Below, piece by piece: positions 42,310 to 48,693 of a DNA stretch of 48,693 bases. The first letter of the stretch is position 1. Every line of letters starts with the position of its first letter. Below the pieces are notes generated by a model. That model had not been told where the DNA came from. It was given only the letters and a program-made list of their open reading frames with translations, and ran no database searches. A program made the position numbers and the translations under genes. The stretch is from Bacteroidota bacterium (GTDB taxonomy: Bacteria > Bacteroidota > Bacteroidia > Chitinophagales > Saprospiraceae): positions 1 to 48,693 of the forward strand of contig JAKQLF010000228.1 of the NCBI GenBank assembly GCA_029567325.1, in the 5' to 3' direction.

Positions 42310-44757
42310 ATGATCAAACAACTTTTTGTAATTTGCTGCTGCCTGCCTTTTTCTATTTTTTGTAGTGACATTCCCACCAAAACAATGGAAGCCAAAAGAA
42401 CAACCGTAAAAGTTGTCATTGATGGCCAATTGGGCGAAGATGAGTGGCGCGACGCAGCTATTGCAAAAGACTTTACGGAATTTAGACCAGTCATTGGCGG
42501 CAAAGAGACCGAAGGCAATCATACCATTACTTATTTAATGTATGACAACAATGGTATTTATTTTGGCGGATATTGTTATGAAAAAGATCTCAACCACATT
42601 TCTAAAGAATTGGTCGGACGCGACGGTTTTGGTGCTAACGATTACATCGGCATTGCATTTGACACCTATAATGACAAGATCAATGGTTTTGAATATTTTG
42701 TTACCCCTCTAGGCGAGCAATGGGACGCGAAAATGACACCAGACAATGAAGATTTCAGCTGGAATGCTGTCTGGACCAGTGCAGTAAAAATAAACAATGA
42801 CAACTGGTCATTTGAGATGTTTATTCCTTACGCAGCCATCAGATTTGGCAAGAAAGAAATTCAGGATTGGGGAATGAATATAACCCGCAGAAGAAGAAAA
42901 ACGGAGCAACAATATACTTGGAATGCCATAGACCCAAATGTCAATGGATATTTAACTCAATCGGGCATTTGGGGAGGCATTCAAAACATAAAACCTCCAA
43001 TCAGATTACAACTTTATCCGTATTTTTCACTTTACCAAAACCACTTTCCTGCAAATCAAGTAGGTCAGAAAAATTGGACAAGTCAGGTAACAGGAGGTCT
43101 GGATTTGAAGTGGGGTATCAATCAGGCATTTACGCTAGATGCAACGCTTGTCCCGGATTTTGGTCAAGTGCAGAGTGACAATCAGGTACTTAACCTTTCA
43201 CCCTTTGAAGTACAATTTAATGAAAACAGGACATTTTTTACAGAAGGAACAGAATTGTTTAGTAAGGGTAATTTGTTTTATTCAAGAAGAATCGGTGGAC
43301 AACCATTGAATCTTGGTAGAGCTTATGAAAACCTTGGTGCAAATGAGACGGTGCTTAACAATCCATCTGTTGCCAAACTTGTCAATGCCTCCAAAATTTC
43401 TGGACGAACCAACCGGGGATTGGGCATTGGCGTATTAAATGCATTTACCAGACCGCAAAAGGCAACCATCATCAATAATGAAACTGGAGAAACCAGAACT
43501 GTTGAAACTGATCCAACTACCAATTACAATATTACGGTTCTTGATCAGACATTGAAAAACAACTCAAACATCAGTTTGATCAACACCAGTGTTTTACGAG
43601 GTAGTGGAAATTACAATGCCAATGTGACCGCAGGTATTTTCAATTTCAATGACCGAAAAAATACTTATAATATATCTGGAAATGCAGCAATCAGTAGTTT
43701 GAATTATAAACAGGAGGGTCAAGATAAATATAGAGGTTATAAACATTCATTTGGTTTGGGGAAATCTAGCGGAAACCTTCAATTTCAACTTGGGCAAGAT
43801 TTGGTTGATACCAAATTCAACAGTAATGACTTGGGTTATTTCACCAATAATAACTTTTTGGATCATTTTGGATACGTTGGTTACAGAGTTACTAAACCTA
43901 AAGGTTTTTATAATCGGTTGAATTTCAATACCAACGCCTATGTATCTCGACTTTTTTCTCCAATTGGGGACATTGAAACCATGCACCAAGTGGGAAGCGT
44001 GAATTTTAATGCCAATGCTCAGACCAAAAAATTGTTTTGGTTTGGCCTATTTTCAAATTATAGAACCACTTCCAATGACTTTTATGAACCAAGGATTACC
44101 GGAAAGTACTTTAAAAGAGGAGAAAGCCTAGGTTTTGGTGGATGGCTAGAAACCAATTCAGCGAATAAATATTCATTTTCGACAGAATTTAACAGAAGGG
44201 TGTTTTTTGACTTTTATGACTTGGAATCAATGAGTTTTTATCTCTCACAAACTTTTAGATTCAACAGTAAATTCTCCGTGAGGTATGATTATAATTACAA
44301 TCCTACCATCAAAGGTATAGGCTTTACATCCATTATAGATACTGAAAATATTTTATTTGCAACCAGAAAGGTAAATACTGTAGAAAATACCTTGACATTA
44401 AAGTACAATTTTACCAATAAAATGGGCATCAATTTGCGTACCCGACATTATAGAAGTGGAGTAGAAAACAAAGATTTTTTCTTATTACAAAAAGATGGTT
44501 CTCTAAAGCCGCATGAAGTAAGTCAAAATTATGATCGCAACATCAATTTCTTCAATGTAGACATGGTTTATACTTGGCAATTTGCACCAGGTAGTTTTAT
44601 GAACTTGGTTTGGAAAAATGCTACAGTGCACAGCTCTGATTTTGCTGGAGATAGTTATGTAGAGAATTTAAGAAACACTTTACAGGATGATCAGAATAAT
44701 AATTTATCCTTAAAGGTGATTTATTTTCTGGATTACTTGCAGTTGAAAAAGAGTTAG
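42310..44757 (+). CDS. DUF5916 protein: CBM9-like domain plus outer-membrane barrel
   Basis: This 815-residue protein has a signal peptide (about 1-18). A CBM9-like beta-sandwich spans about 30-220 (VIDGQLGEDEWRDA, then FDTYNDKINGFEYFVTPLG, WSFEMFIPYAAIRF). A long C-terminal beta-rich region follows (about 240-815), with aromatic-ended strands as in TonB-dependent or porin-like barrels (QVQSDNQVLNLSPFEVQFNENRTFFTEG). This is the DUF5916 arrangement, a Bacteroidota outer-membrane family of unknown role, sometimes linked to carbohydrate or hydrolysed-substrate uptake. It has no neighbouring SusD or hydrolase here. The barrel assignment is from strand pattern only. It is intact and monocistronic. 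Confidence 0.85.
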   Translation: MIKQLFVICCCLPFSIFCSDIPTKTMEAKRTTVKVVIDGQLGEDEWRDAAIAKDFTEFRPVIGGKETEGNHTITYLMYDNNGIYFGGYCYEKDLNHISKELVGRDGFGANDYIGIAFDTYNDKINGFEYFVTPLGEQWDAKMTPDNEDFSWNAVWTSAVKINNDNWSFEMFIPYAAIRFGKKEIQDWGMNITRRRRKTEQQYTWNAIDPNVNGYLTQSGIWGGIQNIKPPIRLQLYPYFSLYQNHFPANQVGQKNWTSQVTGGLDLKWGINQAFTLDATLVPDFGQVQSDNQVLNLSPFEVQFNENRTFFTEGTELFSKGNLFYSRRIGGQPLNLGRAYENLGANETVLNNPSVAKLVNASKISGRTNRGLGIGVLNAFTRPQKATIINNETGETRTVETDPTTNYNITVLDQTLKNNSNISLINTSVLRGSGNYNANVTAGIFNFNDRKNTYNISGNAAISSLNYKQEGQDKYRGYKHSFGLGKSSGNLQFQLGQDLVDTKFNSNDLGYFTNNNFLDHFGYVGYRVTKPKGFYNRLNFNTNAYVSRLFSPIGDIETMHQVGSVNFNANAQTKKLFWFGLFSNYRTTSNDFYEPRITGKYFKRGESLGFGGWLETNSANKYSFSTEFNRRVFFDFYDLESMSFYLSQTFRFNSKFSVRYDYNYNPTIKGIGFTSIIDTENILFATRKVNTVENTLTLKYNFTNKMGINLRTRHYRSGVENKDFFLLQKDGSLKPHEVSQNYDRNINFFNVDMVYTWQFAPGSFMNLVWKNATVHSSDFAGDSYVENLRNTLQDDQNNNLSLKVIYFLDYLQLKKS

Positions 44758-44893
44758 GGTAAACCTCATTAATCCAGATAAGATCAATTATCTGCATTGT
44801 CACCTTATTTATTGGATATTTCACAAGCTTAAAACTGTCACCCTTTTGGCCAAATTTTTGTTACCTTAGTATTGCAATATTTTAAAACTAAGG

Positions 44894-45958
44894 ATGGAGA
44901 AAAAGATAGGTGTCATAGGTTCAGGAAGTTTTGGACTTACTGTAGCCCAATTATTGGCAGTGAATGGAGAAGTAATTTTATTTACAAGACGTGAGGAAGT
45001 TGAGACCGCTATCAATCAAAACCATTTTCTCTCAAATATCAAATTGAGTCCACGAATAGTTGCCACTCGCGACATCGAAAGAGTTTGTAATGAATGTAAT
45101 ATAATATTCCCGGCACTTCCATCCTCTGCTTTCAGAAAGACCATGCAGTCGATGAGTCTGTTTTTGCATCCTTACCACATGTTGATTCATGCCACCAAAG
45201 GTTTGGATACTTCCCACATCAGTCCGGCAGAATTTGAAAGAGCAGACTTTGACAGAAGAGATGTGAATACCATGTCTGAAGTCATTTTACAGGAAACGAG
45301 TGTGATAAGGGTAGGTTGTATGTCTGGTCCCAATCTTGCAAAAGAATTGCAACAAGGTCTGCCGGCGGCAACGGTGATTGCCAGTGAATTTGACGAAGTG
45401 ATCAAAAAAGGTCAGACTGTTTTGATGAGTAAAAATTTCACCGTATTTGGAAGTCATGATTTAAAAGGAGTAGAAATTGCCGGGGCATTCAAAAATATCA
45501 TTGCAATTGCTTCTGGTATGAGTGAAGGAATGGGCCTTGGTAAAAACATGCAAGCACTTTTGATCACAAGAGGCTTGGGTGAGTTGATAGACTTTGGCAT
45601 TGCACTTGGAGTGACAGGAGAGGCTTTCTTGGGTACTGCGGGTATCGGAGACATGGTTGCTACAGCTTTTAGCCCCAACAGCCGCAATTTTACATTTGGC
45701 TATCGATTTGCAAAAGGTGAGTCACTTGAGCAAATTTTATCTACATCTGATGAGGTAGTAGAAGGGGTCAACACGCTTAAAATAATCCACCAATTGGCTA
45801 AGAATAGCAAAATTACCCTACCCATTACTTTTAGTTTGTACAAAGTAGTTTTTGAAGGTATGGATAAAATGTTGGCCTTAAATCACTTGATGGGTTATGC
45901 TTATGGAAAAGATGTGGTTTATTCGATCAATCGAACGATGTTGAAAGACGCAGAATAG
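44894..45958 (+). CDS. gpsA: Glycerol-3-phosphate dehydrogenase [NAD(P)+]
   Basis: This 354-residue enzyme reduces dihydroxyacetone phosphate to sn-glycerol 3-phosphate for phospholipid synthesis. It has the Rossmann motif GVIGSGSFGLTVA (residues 6-18), the FALPSSAFR region, the GPNLAKEL stretch, and the signature GAFKNIIAIASGMSEGMGLGKNMQALLITRGLGE with catalytic Lys in AFKN. The protein is about 15-20 residues longer than the E. coli enzyme, mainly from a charged insertion near residues 113-130 (RADFDRRDVNTMSEV). The start ATG follows an AAGG-containing sequence. No other lipid genes are adjacent. Confidence 0.94.
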   Translation: MEKKIGVIGSGSFGLTVAQLLAVNGEVILFTRREEVETAINQNHFLSNIKLSPRIVATRDIERVCNECNIIFPALPSSAFRKTMQSMSLFLHPYHMLIHATKGLDTSHISPAEFERADFDRRDVNTMSEVILQETSVIRVGCMSGPNLAKELQQGLPAATVIASEFDEVIKKGQTVLMSKNFTVFGSHDLKGVEIAGAFKNIIAIASGMSEGMGLGKNMQALLITRGLGELIDFGIALGVTGEAFLGTAGIGDMVATAFSPNSRNFTFGYRFAKGESLEQILSTSDEVVEGVNTLKIIHQLAKNSKITLPITFSLYKVVFEGMDKMLALNHLMGYAYGKDVVYSINRTMLKDAE

Positions 45959-45974
45959 AAGGAGAAACTACAAA

Positions 45975-46054
45975 ACTGCGGAACTGCAAAATTGCAATAC
46001 TGCGAAATTGCAAAGTTGTAAAAGTGCTGAATTGCTGAAATGCGAAATGTCAAA
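45975..46054. repeat. 8-bp tandem repeat, consensus AYTGCRRA, about ten units
   Basis: Units ACTGCGGA, ACTGCAAA, ATTGCAAT, ACTGCGAA, ATTGCAAA, GTTGTAAA, AGTGCTGA, ATTGCTGA and AATGCGAA follow without a gap from 45975 to 46046, with a partial tenth to 46054. TGC keeps a fixed phase in eight of the nine units. It begins 16 bp after the gpsA stop. The interval to the next gene holds nothing else I can identify. Confidence 0.9.
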
Positions 46055-46233
46055 AATATTCAACCATATTATTATATAGAATATCTAAAAAATCGAACAA
46101 TTGTAAGGCTAAAGGCCACGATTTCAGTCATAAAATTGTCTAATTTTTTTGTTTAACCATTTGATTTTTAGCAAGTCACATTTTGATAAATTCCTATCAA
46201 ATTTTCTTTTATTTGTAATCATAAACCGACTCA

Positions 46234-47346
46234 ATGGCCGATTCATTCAAATACAAACATCTATACATTGCTGCTACTAGCCAACATGTAGGAAAGACAA
46301 CTACAACCTTAGGTTTGGTTTCTGCATACCAGAAAATGGGATTAAAGGTAGGATACTGTAAACCTGTAGGGCAAAAATTGCTTGATATAGAAAACCTCCG
46401 GGTGGATAAGGACACCATTTTGTTTGCGGATTTGATTCATTTTGACATTATACCAGAAATTCACAGTCCAGTAATTTTGGGAAAAGGTGCTTCAGAAAGA
46501 TATTTGGATGATCCTACAGCTTTTGATTTTGAGCACCAAATAAAGTCTGCGGCTAAAGAATTGAGTAAAAACAATGACTTGGTGATCTTTGAAGGAACCG
46601 GGCACCCTGGTGTAGGTTCAGTTGCAGAGATTTCCAATGCAAAGGTAGCCAAAAGTATCAACGCTGGTGTAGTAATGGTGGTTGAAGGTGGCATTGGTAG
46701 CACCATTGATATGCTGCATATGTCGACTGCCTTGTTTAGAGAAAGGAAAGTCCCAATTCTTGGCGTCATCCTCAATAAGGTTATCCCCGAGAAAATGGAA
46801 AAGATTGAGCATTATGTCAAAAAGTGGTTGAGCAAACACGATTTGGAACTTTTGGGTAGCATTCCTTATGATCCGACGCTCGCCTATCCCCTCATCAAAA
46901 CAGTTTCTGATGCCATTGACGGTACAATCGTTTACAATGCGGAGTTTGCTGACAATAGGGTAGGGAATATTTTAGCTGGATCTTTGATTGATCTGCAGGA
47001 ATTGAAAAGTAATGAAGATCTGCTTTTGTTGGTTTCTACAAAATCTATCAATTCAGCCATCAACAAAATTAAATGGCTTACAGAATTGTACAAAATAACC
47101 CATTGCCCTTTATCTGGTATCGTAGCTACAGGTCAAGGAAATATTGATCAGCGTACGATGAAGTACATCAAGGATAATCAATTGCCGCTCATCCGCACAG
47201 AAATTGATACTTATGGTGCGGTTTTGAAGATCAGCAAAATTGAGGTAAAAATCAACACCAGCACTCCCTGGAAGGTGACTAAAGCTGCGGATTTAATTGA
47301 AAAAAATGTTTTGCTCAAAAGATTGCTCGAGAAAATTAAATTGTAG
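46234..47346 (+). CDS. BioD-like ATPase with DRTGG domain (phosphotransacetylase N-terminal type)
   Basis: This 370-residue protein has a P-loop at residues 13-25 (ATSQHVGKTTTTLG, Lys21). The dethiobiotin-synthetase-like fold of COG0857 follows (KVGYCKPVGQ, LVIFEGTGHPGVGSV, GGIGSTIDML and GVILNKV). A DRTGG-type domain begins around residue 215 (AEFADNRVGNILAGSL). In Pta of many bacteria these two domains form the N-terminal regulatory part. Here they stand alone without the acetyltransferase domain, a form I know from other Bacteroidota. The function is not established; a role in nucleotide-dependent regulation of acetate or acyl metabolism is inference. No pta or ackA gene is in the window. 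Confidence 0.82.
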   Translation: MADSFKYKHLYIAATSQHVGKTTTTLGLVSAYQKMGLKVGYCKPVGQKLLDIENLRVDKDTILFADLIHFDIIPEIHSPVILGKGASERYLDDPTAFDFEHQIKSAAKELSKNNDLVIFEGTGHPGVGSVAEISNAKVAKSINAGVVMVVEGGIGSTIDMLHMSTALFRERKVPILGVILNKVIPEKMEKIEHYVKKWLSKHDLELLGSIPYDPTLAYPLIKTVSDAIDGTIVYNAEFADNRVGNILAGSLIDLQELKSNEDLLLLVSTKSINSAINKIKWLTELYKITHCPLSGIVATGQGNIDQRTMKYIKDNQLPLIRTEIDTYGAVLKISKIEVKINTSTPWKVTKAADLIEKNVLLKRLLEKIKL

Positions 47347-47360
47347 TTGAAAGTTAAATT

Positions 47361-47392
47361 ATGGAGAGACGCAAGGCCTTGCGTCTCTCCAT
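47361..47392. repeat. Perfect 32-bp palindrome
   Basis: The 16-mer ATGGAGAGACGCAAGG (47361-47376) is followed directly by its exact reverse complement (47377-47392), so there is no loop. It begins 15 bp after the ATPase stop. Two looser relatives follow at about 47411-47432 (AGACAC...GTGTCT) and 47455-47477 (centred on GGGCCC at 47463-47468), and one at 27689-27708. No T-run follows, so it is not a standard terminator. Confidence 0.9.
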
Positions 47393-47756
47393 GGGGTATT
47401 ATAAATATGAAGACACGCCAGGCTCTGTGTCTGTACATCGGGTATTGTAAAGATGACACAAAGGGCCCTGCGTCTGTACTATTTTACGAAAAGACAATAA
47501 ATGAATAAACAATAAACTCTTGGTTCAAAGCTCGCGGCAAAAATTCCGAAACTGCGGAATTGTTAACTTTAAACGCATAAACGAATAAACAAAAGCTCAT
47601 AGCTCGTGGCGCTCGTGGCTCGAAGCTAGCATCAAAAAAAAAAACTGATAACTGACAACTGATAGCTGACCACTGAGCCCATCCCAAAACAAATTGGTGC
47701 ATGTATCTTCCAAATACAATACTTTAAATCTATTTTTGTGAGCAGAATAAGTAACA
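47393..47756. repeat. Repeat-rich intergenic region: degenerate palindromes and 7-bp tandem repeats
   Basis: Besides the two degenerate palindromes, there is a heptamer array GCTCATA, GCTCGTG, (GC), GCTCGTG, GCTCGAA, GCTAGCA at 47595-47631. A second runs ACTGATA, ACTGACA, ACTGATA, GCTGACC, ACTGAGC at 47644-47678. An 8-bp-like stretch (AACTGCGG, AATTGTTA) near 47551 resembles the octamer array at 45975. No gene is present. Confidence 0.82.
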
Positions 47757-48506
47757 GTGGGAAAATCGAAGTTTAGGAAATTGGTGGATAAGGTTTGGTA
47801 CTATACTAAATGGGCCATGTTCCTTTTTTTTGGACTTAGTATTCTTTCCACCATTTTCTTCCGTTTTGTCCCGATTCCGATAACGCCGCTCATGCTTATC
47901 AGAACTTCTCAGCAGCTTATCAATGGAAAAGAGGTTGTTATGTACAAGGATTGGGTGCCCATGGAAGAAATTTCTCCGAAAATGCAGTTGGCTGTGGTTT
48001 GTGCTGAAGATCAAAAATATCTCGATCACTTTGGTTTTGATGTGGAATCGATCAAAAAAGCGCTGGATACCAATGCAAAGGGAAAGCGTGTGCGTGGAGC
48101 AAGTACCATCAGCCAGCAAACTGCCAAAAACGTTTTTCTCTGGCCGGGTAGAAATTGGATCAGGAAAGGTTTTGAAGTATATTTTACTTTATTGATTGAA
48201 ACCTTATGGTCTAAAGAAAGAATTTTGGAAGTTTACCTCAATGTCGCCGAAATGGGTAATGGCATCTATGGTGCAGAGGCTGCTGCTCAAACTTATTTTA
48301 AAAAACCTGCAATAAAATTGACAAAAGCAGAAGCAGCTCTGATCGCGGCTTGTCTTCCCAACCCAAGAAAATATAATGCTGCAAGGCCTACCAAATACAT
48401 CAGCAGCCGACAATCCTGGATCATGCGTCAGATGCGTTATTGGGGTTCAGGTCTGGATTTTGATAAAGAGGAGGAAGAACCCAAAACAAAGAAATCAAAA
48501 AAATAG
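47757..48506 (+). CDS. mtgA: Monofunctional biosynthetic peptidoglycan transglycosylase
   Basis: This 249-residue protein has one N-terminal membrane anchor (residues 19-38) and a single GT51 domain. The catalytic Glu84 lies in CAEDQKYLDHFGFD, followed by RGASTISQQTAKNVFLWPGRNWIRKG and WSKERILEVYLNVAEMGNGIYGAEAAAQ. There is no transpeptidase domain. It polymerises lipid II into glycan strands on the periplasmic side. Length and motif order fit MtgA. The start is GTG at 47757, chosen because the preceding sequence has stops and the downstream ATG (residue 21) would delete the anchor. The basic end (KTKKSKK) is followed within 10 bp by the 69-bp repeat. Confidence 0.92.
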   Translation: MGKSKFRKLVDKVWYYTKWAMFLFFGLSILSTIFFRFVPIPITPLMLIRTSQQLINGKEVVMYKDWVPMEEISPKMQLAVVCAEDQKYLDHFGFDVESIKKALDTNAKGKRVRGASTISQQTAKNVFLWPGRNWIRKGFEVYFTLLIETLWSKERILEVYLNVAEMGNGIYGAEAAAQTYFKKPAIKLTKAEAALIAACLPNPRKYNAARPTKYISSRQSWIMRQMRYWGSGLDFDKEEEEPKTKKSKK

Positions 48507-48515
48507 GAGTAATTT

Positions 48516-48693
48516 CAATTGGCTGCGCCAGCAATTCCTTGCTTATTCAAGGAGCAATACCTGCGGTGCAATTCCCTTTGGGAGCAATTGGCTGCGCCAG
48601 CAATTCCTTGCTTGAGCGAGGAGCAATACCTGTGGTGCTATTCCCTTTGGGCGCAATTGGCTGCGCCAGCAATTCCTTGCTTATGCAAGGAGC
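48516..48693. repeat. 69-bp tandem repeat of small hairpins, running off the window end
   Basis: Units begin with CAATTGGCTGCGCCAGCAAT at 48516, 48585 and 48654, an exact 69-bp period; the third is cut by the window edge. Each full unit holds four small hairpins: GGC-TGC-GCC, CCTTG-loop-CAAGG, ACC-TGC-GGT and CCC-TTT-GGG. Between copies the CCTTG hairpin changes as CTTATTCAAGG, CTTGAGCGAGG and CTTATGCAAGG while staying able to pair. The first 20 bp are shared with the array at 27520-27630. Confidence 0.93.

Overview
The window looks like chromosomal DNA from a member of the Bacteroidota, most probably the Saprospiraceae. It is AT-rich, with low-GC intergenic regions. Several intact putative promoters carry the Bacteroidota -7 element TAnnTTTG. 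Large secreted proteins carry SprB/HYR/CUB/Ig-like modules and type IX secretion (T9SS) tails. The 2333-residue protein at 33635-40636 ends in a carboxypeptidase-regulatory-like module, a dockerin-like EF-hand pair and a T9SS tail, an arrangement I associate with Saprospiraceae surface proteins. I found no tRNA, rRNA, CRISPR array, phage genes or intact insertion sequence.

Layout. 1-4.4 kb: a Bacteroidota-type intergenic repeat, an NAD-dependent epimerase, a DUF2306 membrane protein, a small IPTL-CTERM secreted protein, and a two-gene pair (small exported protein plus outer-membrane barrel). 4.7-8.2 kb: a GH43 beta-xylosidase-like enzyme converging on a polysaccharide flippase across a strong bidirectional terminator. 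8.3-12.5 kb, minus strand: a lipoprotein, malic enzyme and topoisomerase IV ParE (parE-maeA likely an operon). 12.5-19.5 kb: a 760-bp gene-poor stretch, a DUF4407 protein, a CUB/Ig secreted protein that stops abruptly, a sodium:solute symporter and a 52-bp tandem repeat array. 19.5-25.8 kb: penicillin-binding protein 1A diverging from pheT, then an EamA transporter. 26-31 kb: a CxxCH choice-of-anchor V-type secreted protein, more repeats, a sensor-less two-component pair and a double aspartyl protease-PDZ protein. 31-40.7 kb: a TPR protein, a small conserved hypothetical and the giant adhesin-like protein with a hairpin-rich leader. 40.8-48.7 kb: lipoprotein MsrA translationally coupled to an orphan cytochrome oxidase subunit III, a CBM9/DUF5916 outer-membrane protein, GpsA, a BioD-like/DRTGG ATPase, the monofunctional transglycosylase MtgA, and a 69-bp hairpin repeat that runs off the end.

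Functionally most genes are housekeeping (DNA topology, tRNA charging, phospholipid and central carbon metabolism, peptidoglycan polymerisation) mixed with cell-surface and secretion functions. I saw no clear defence island or biosynthetic cluster. The most unusual content is non-coding: short tandem repeats of period 7, 8, 16, 23, 35, 52 and 69 bp, palindromes (one a perfect 32-mer), a hairpin-unit repeat family in which stems persist while loops vary, and two intergenic regions that could encode small RNAs.
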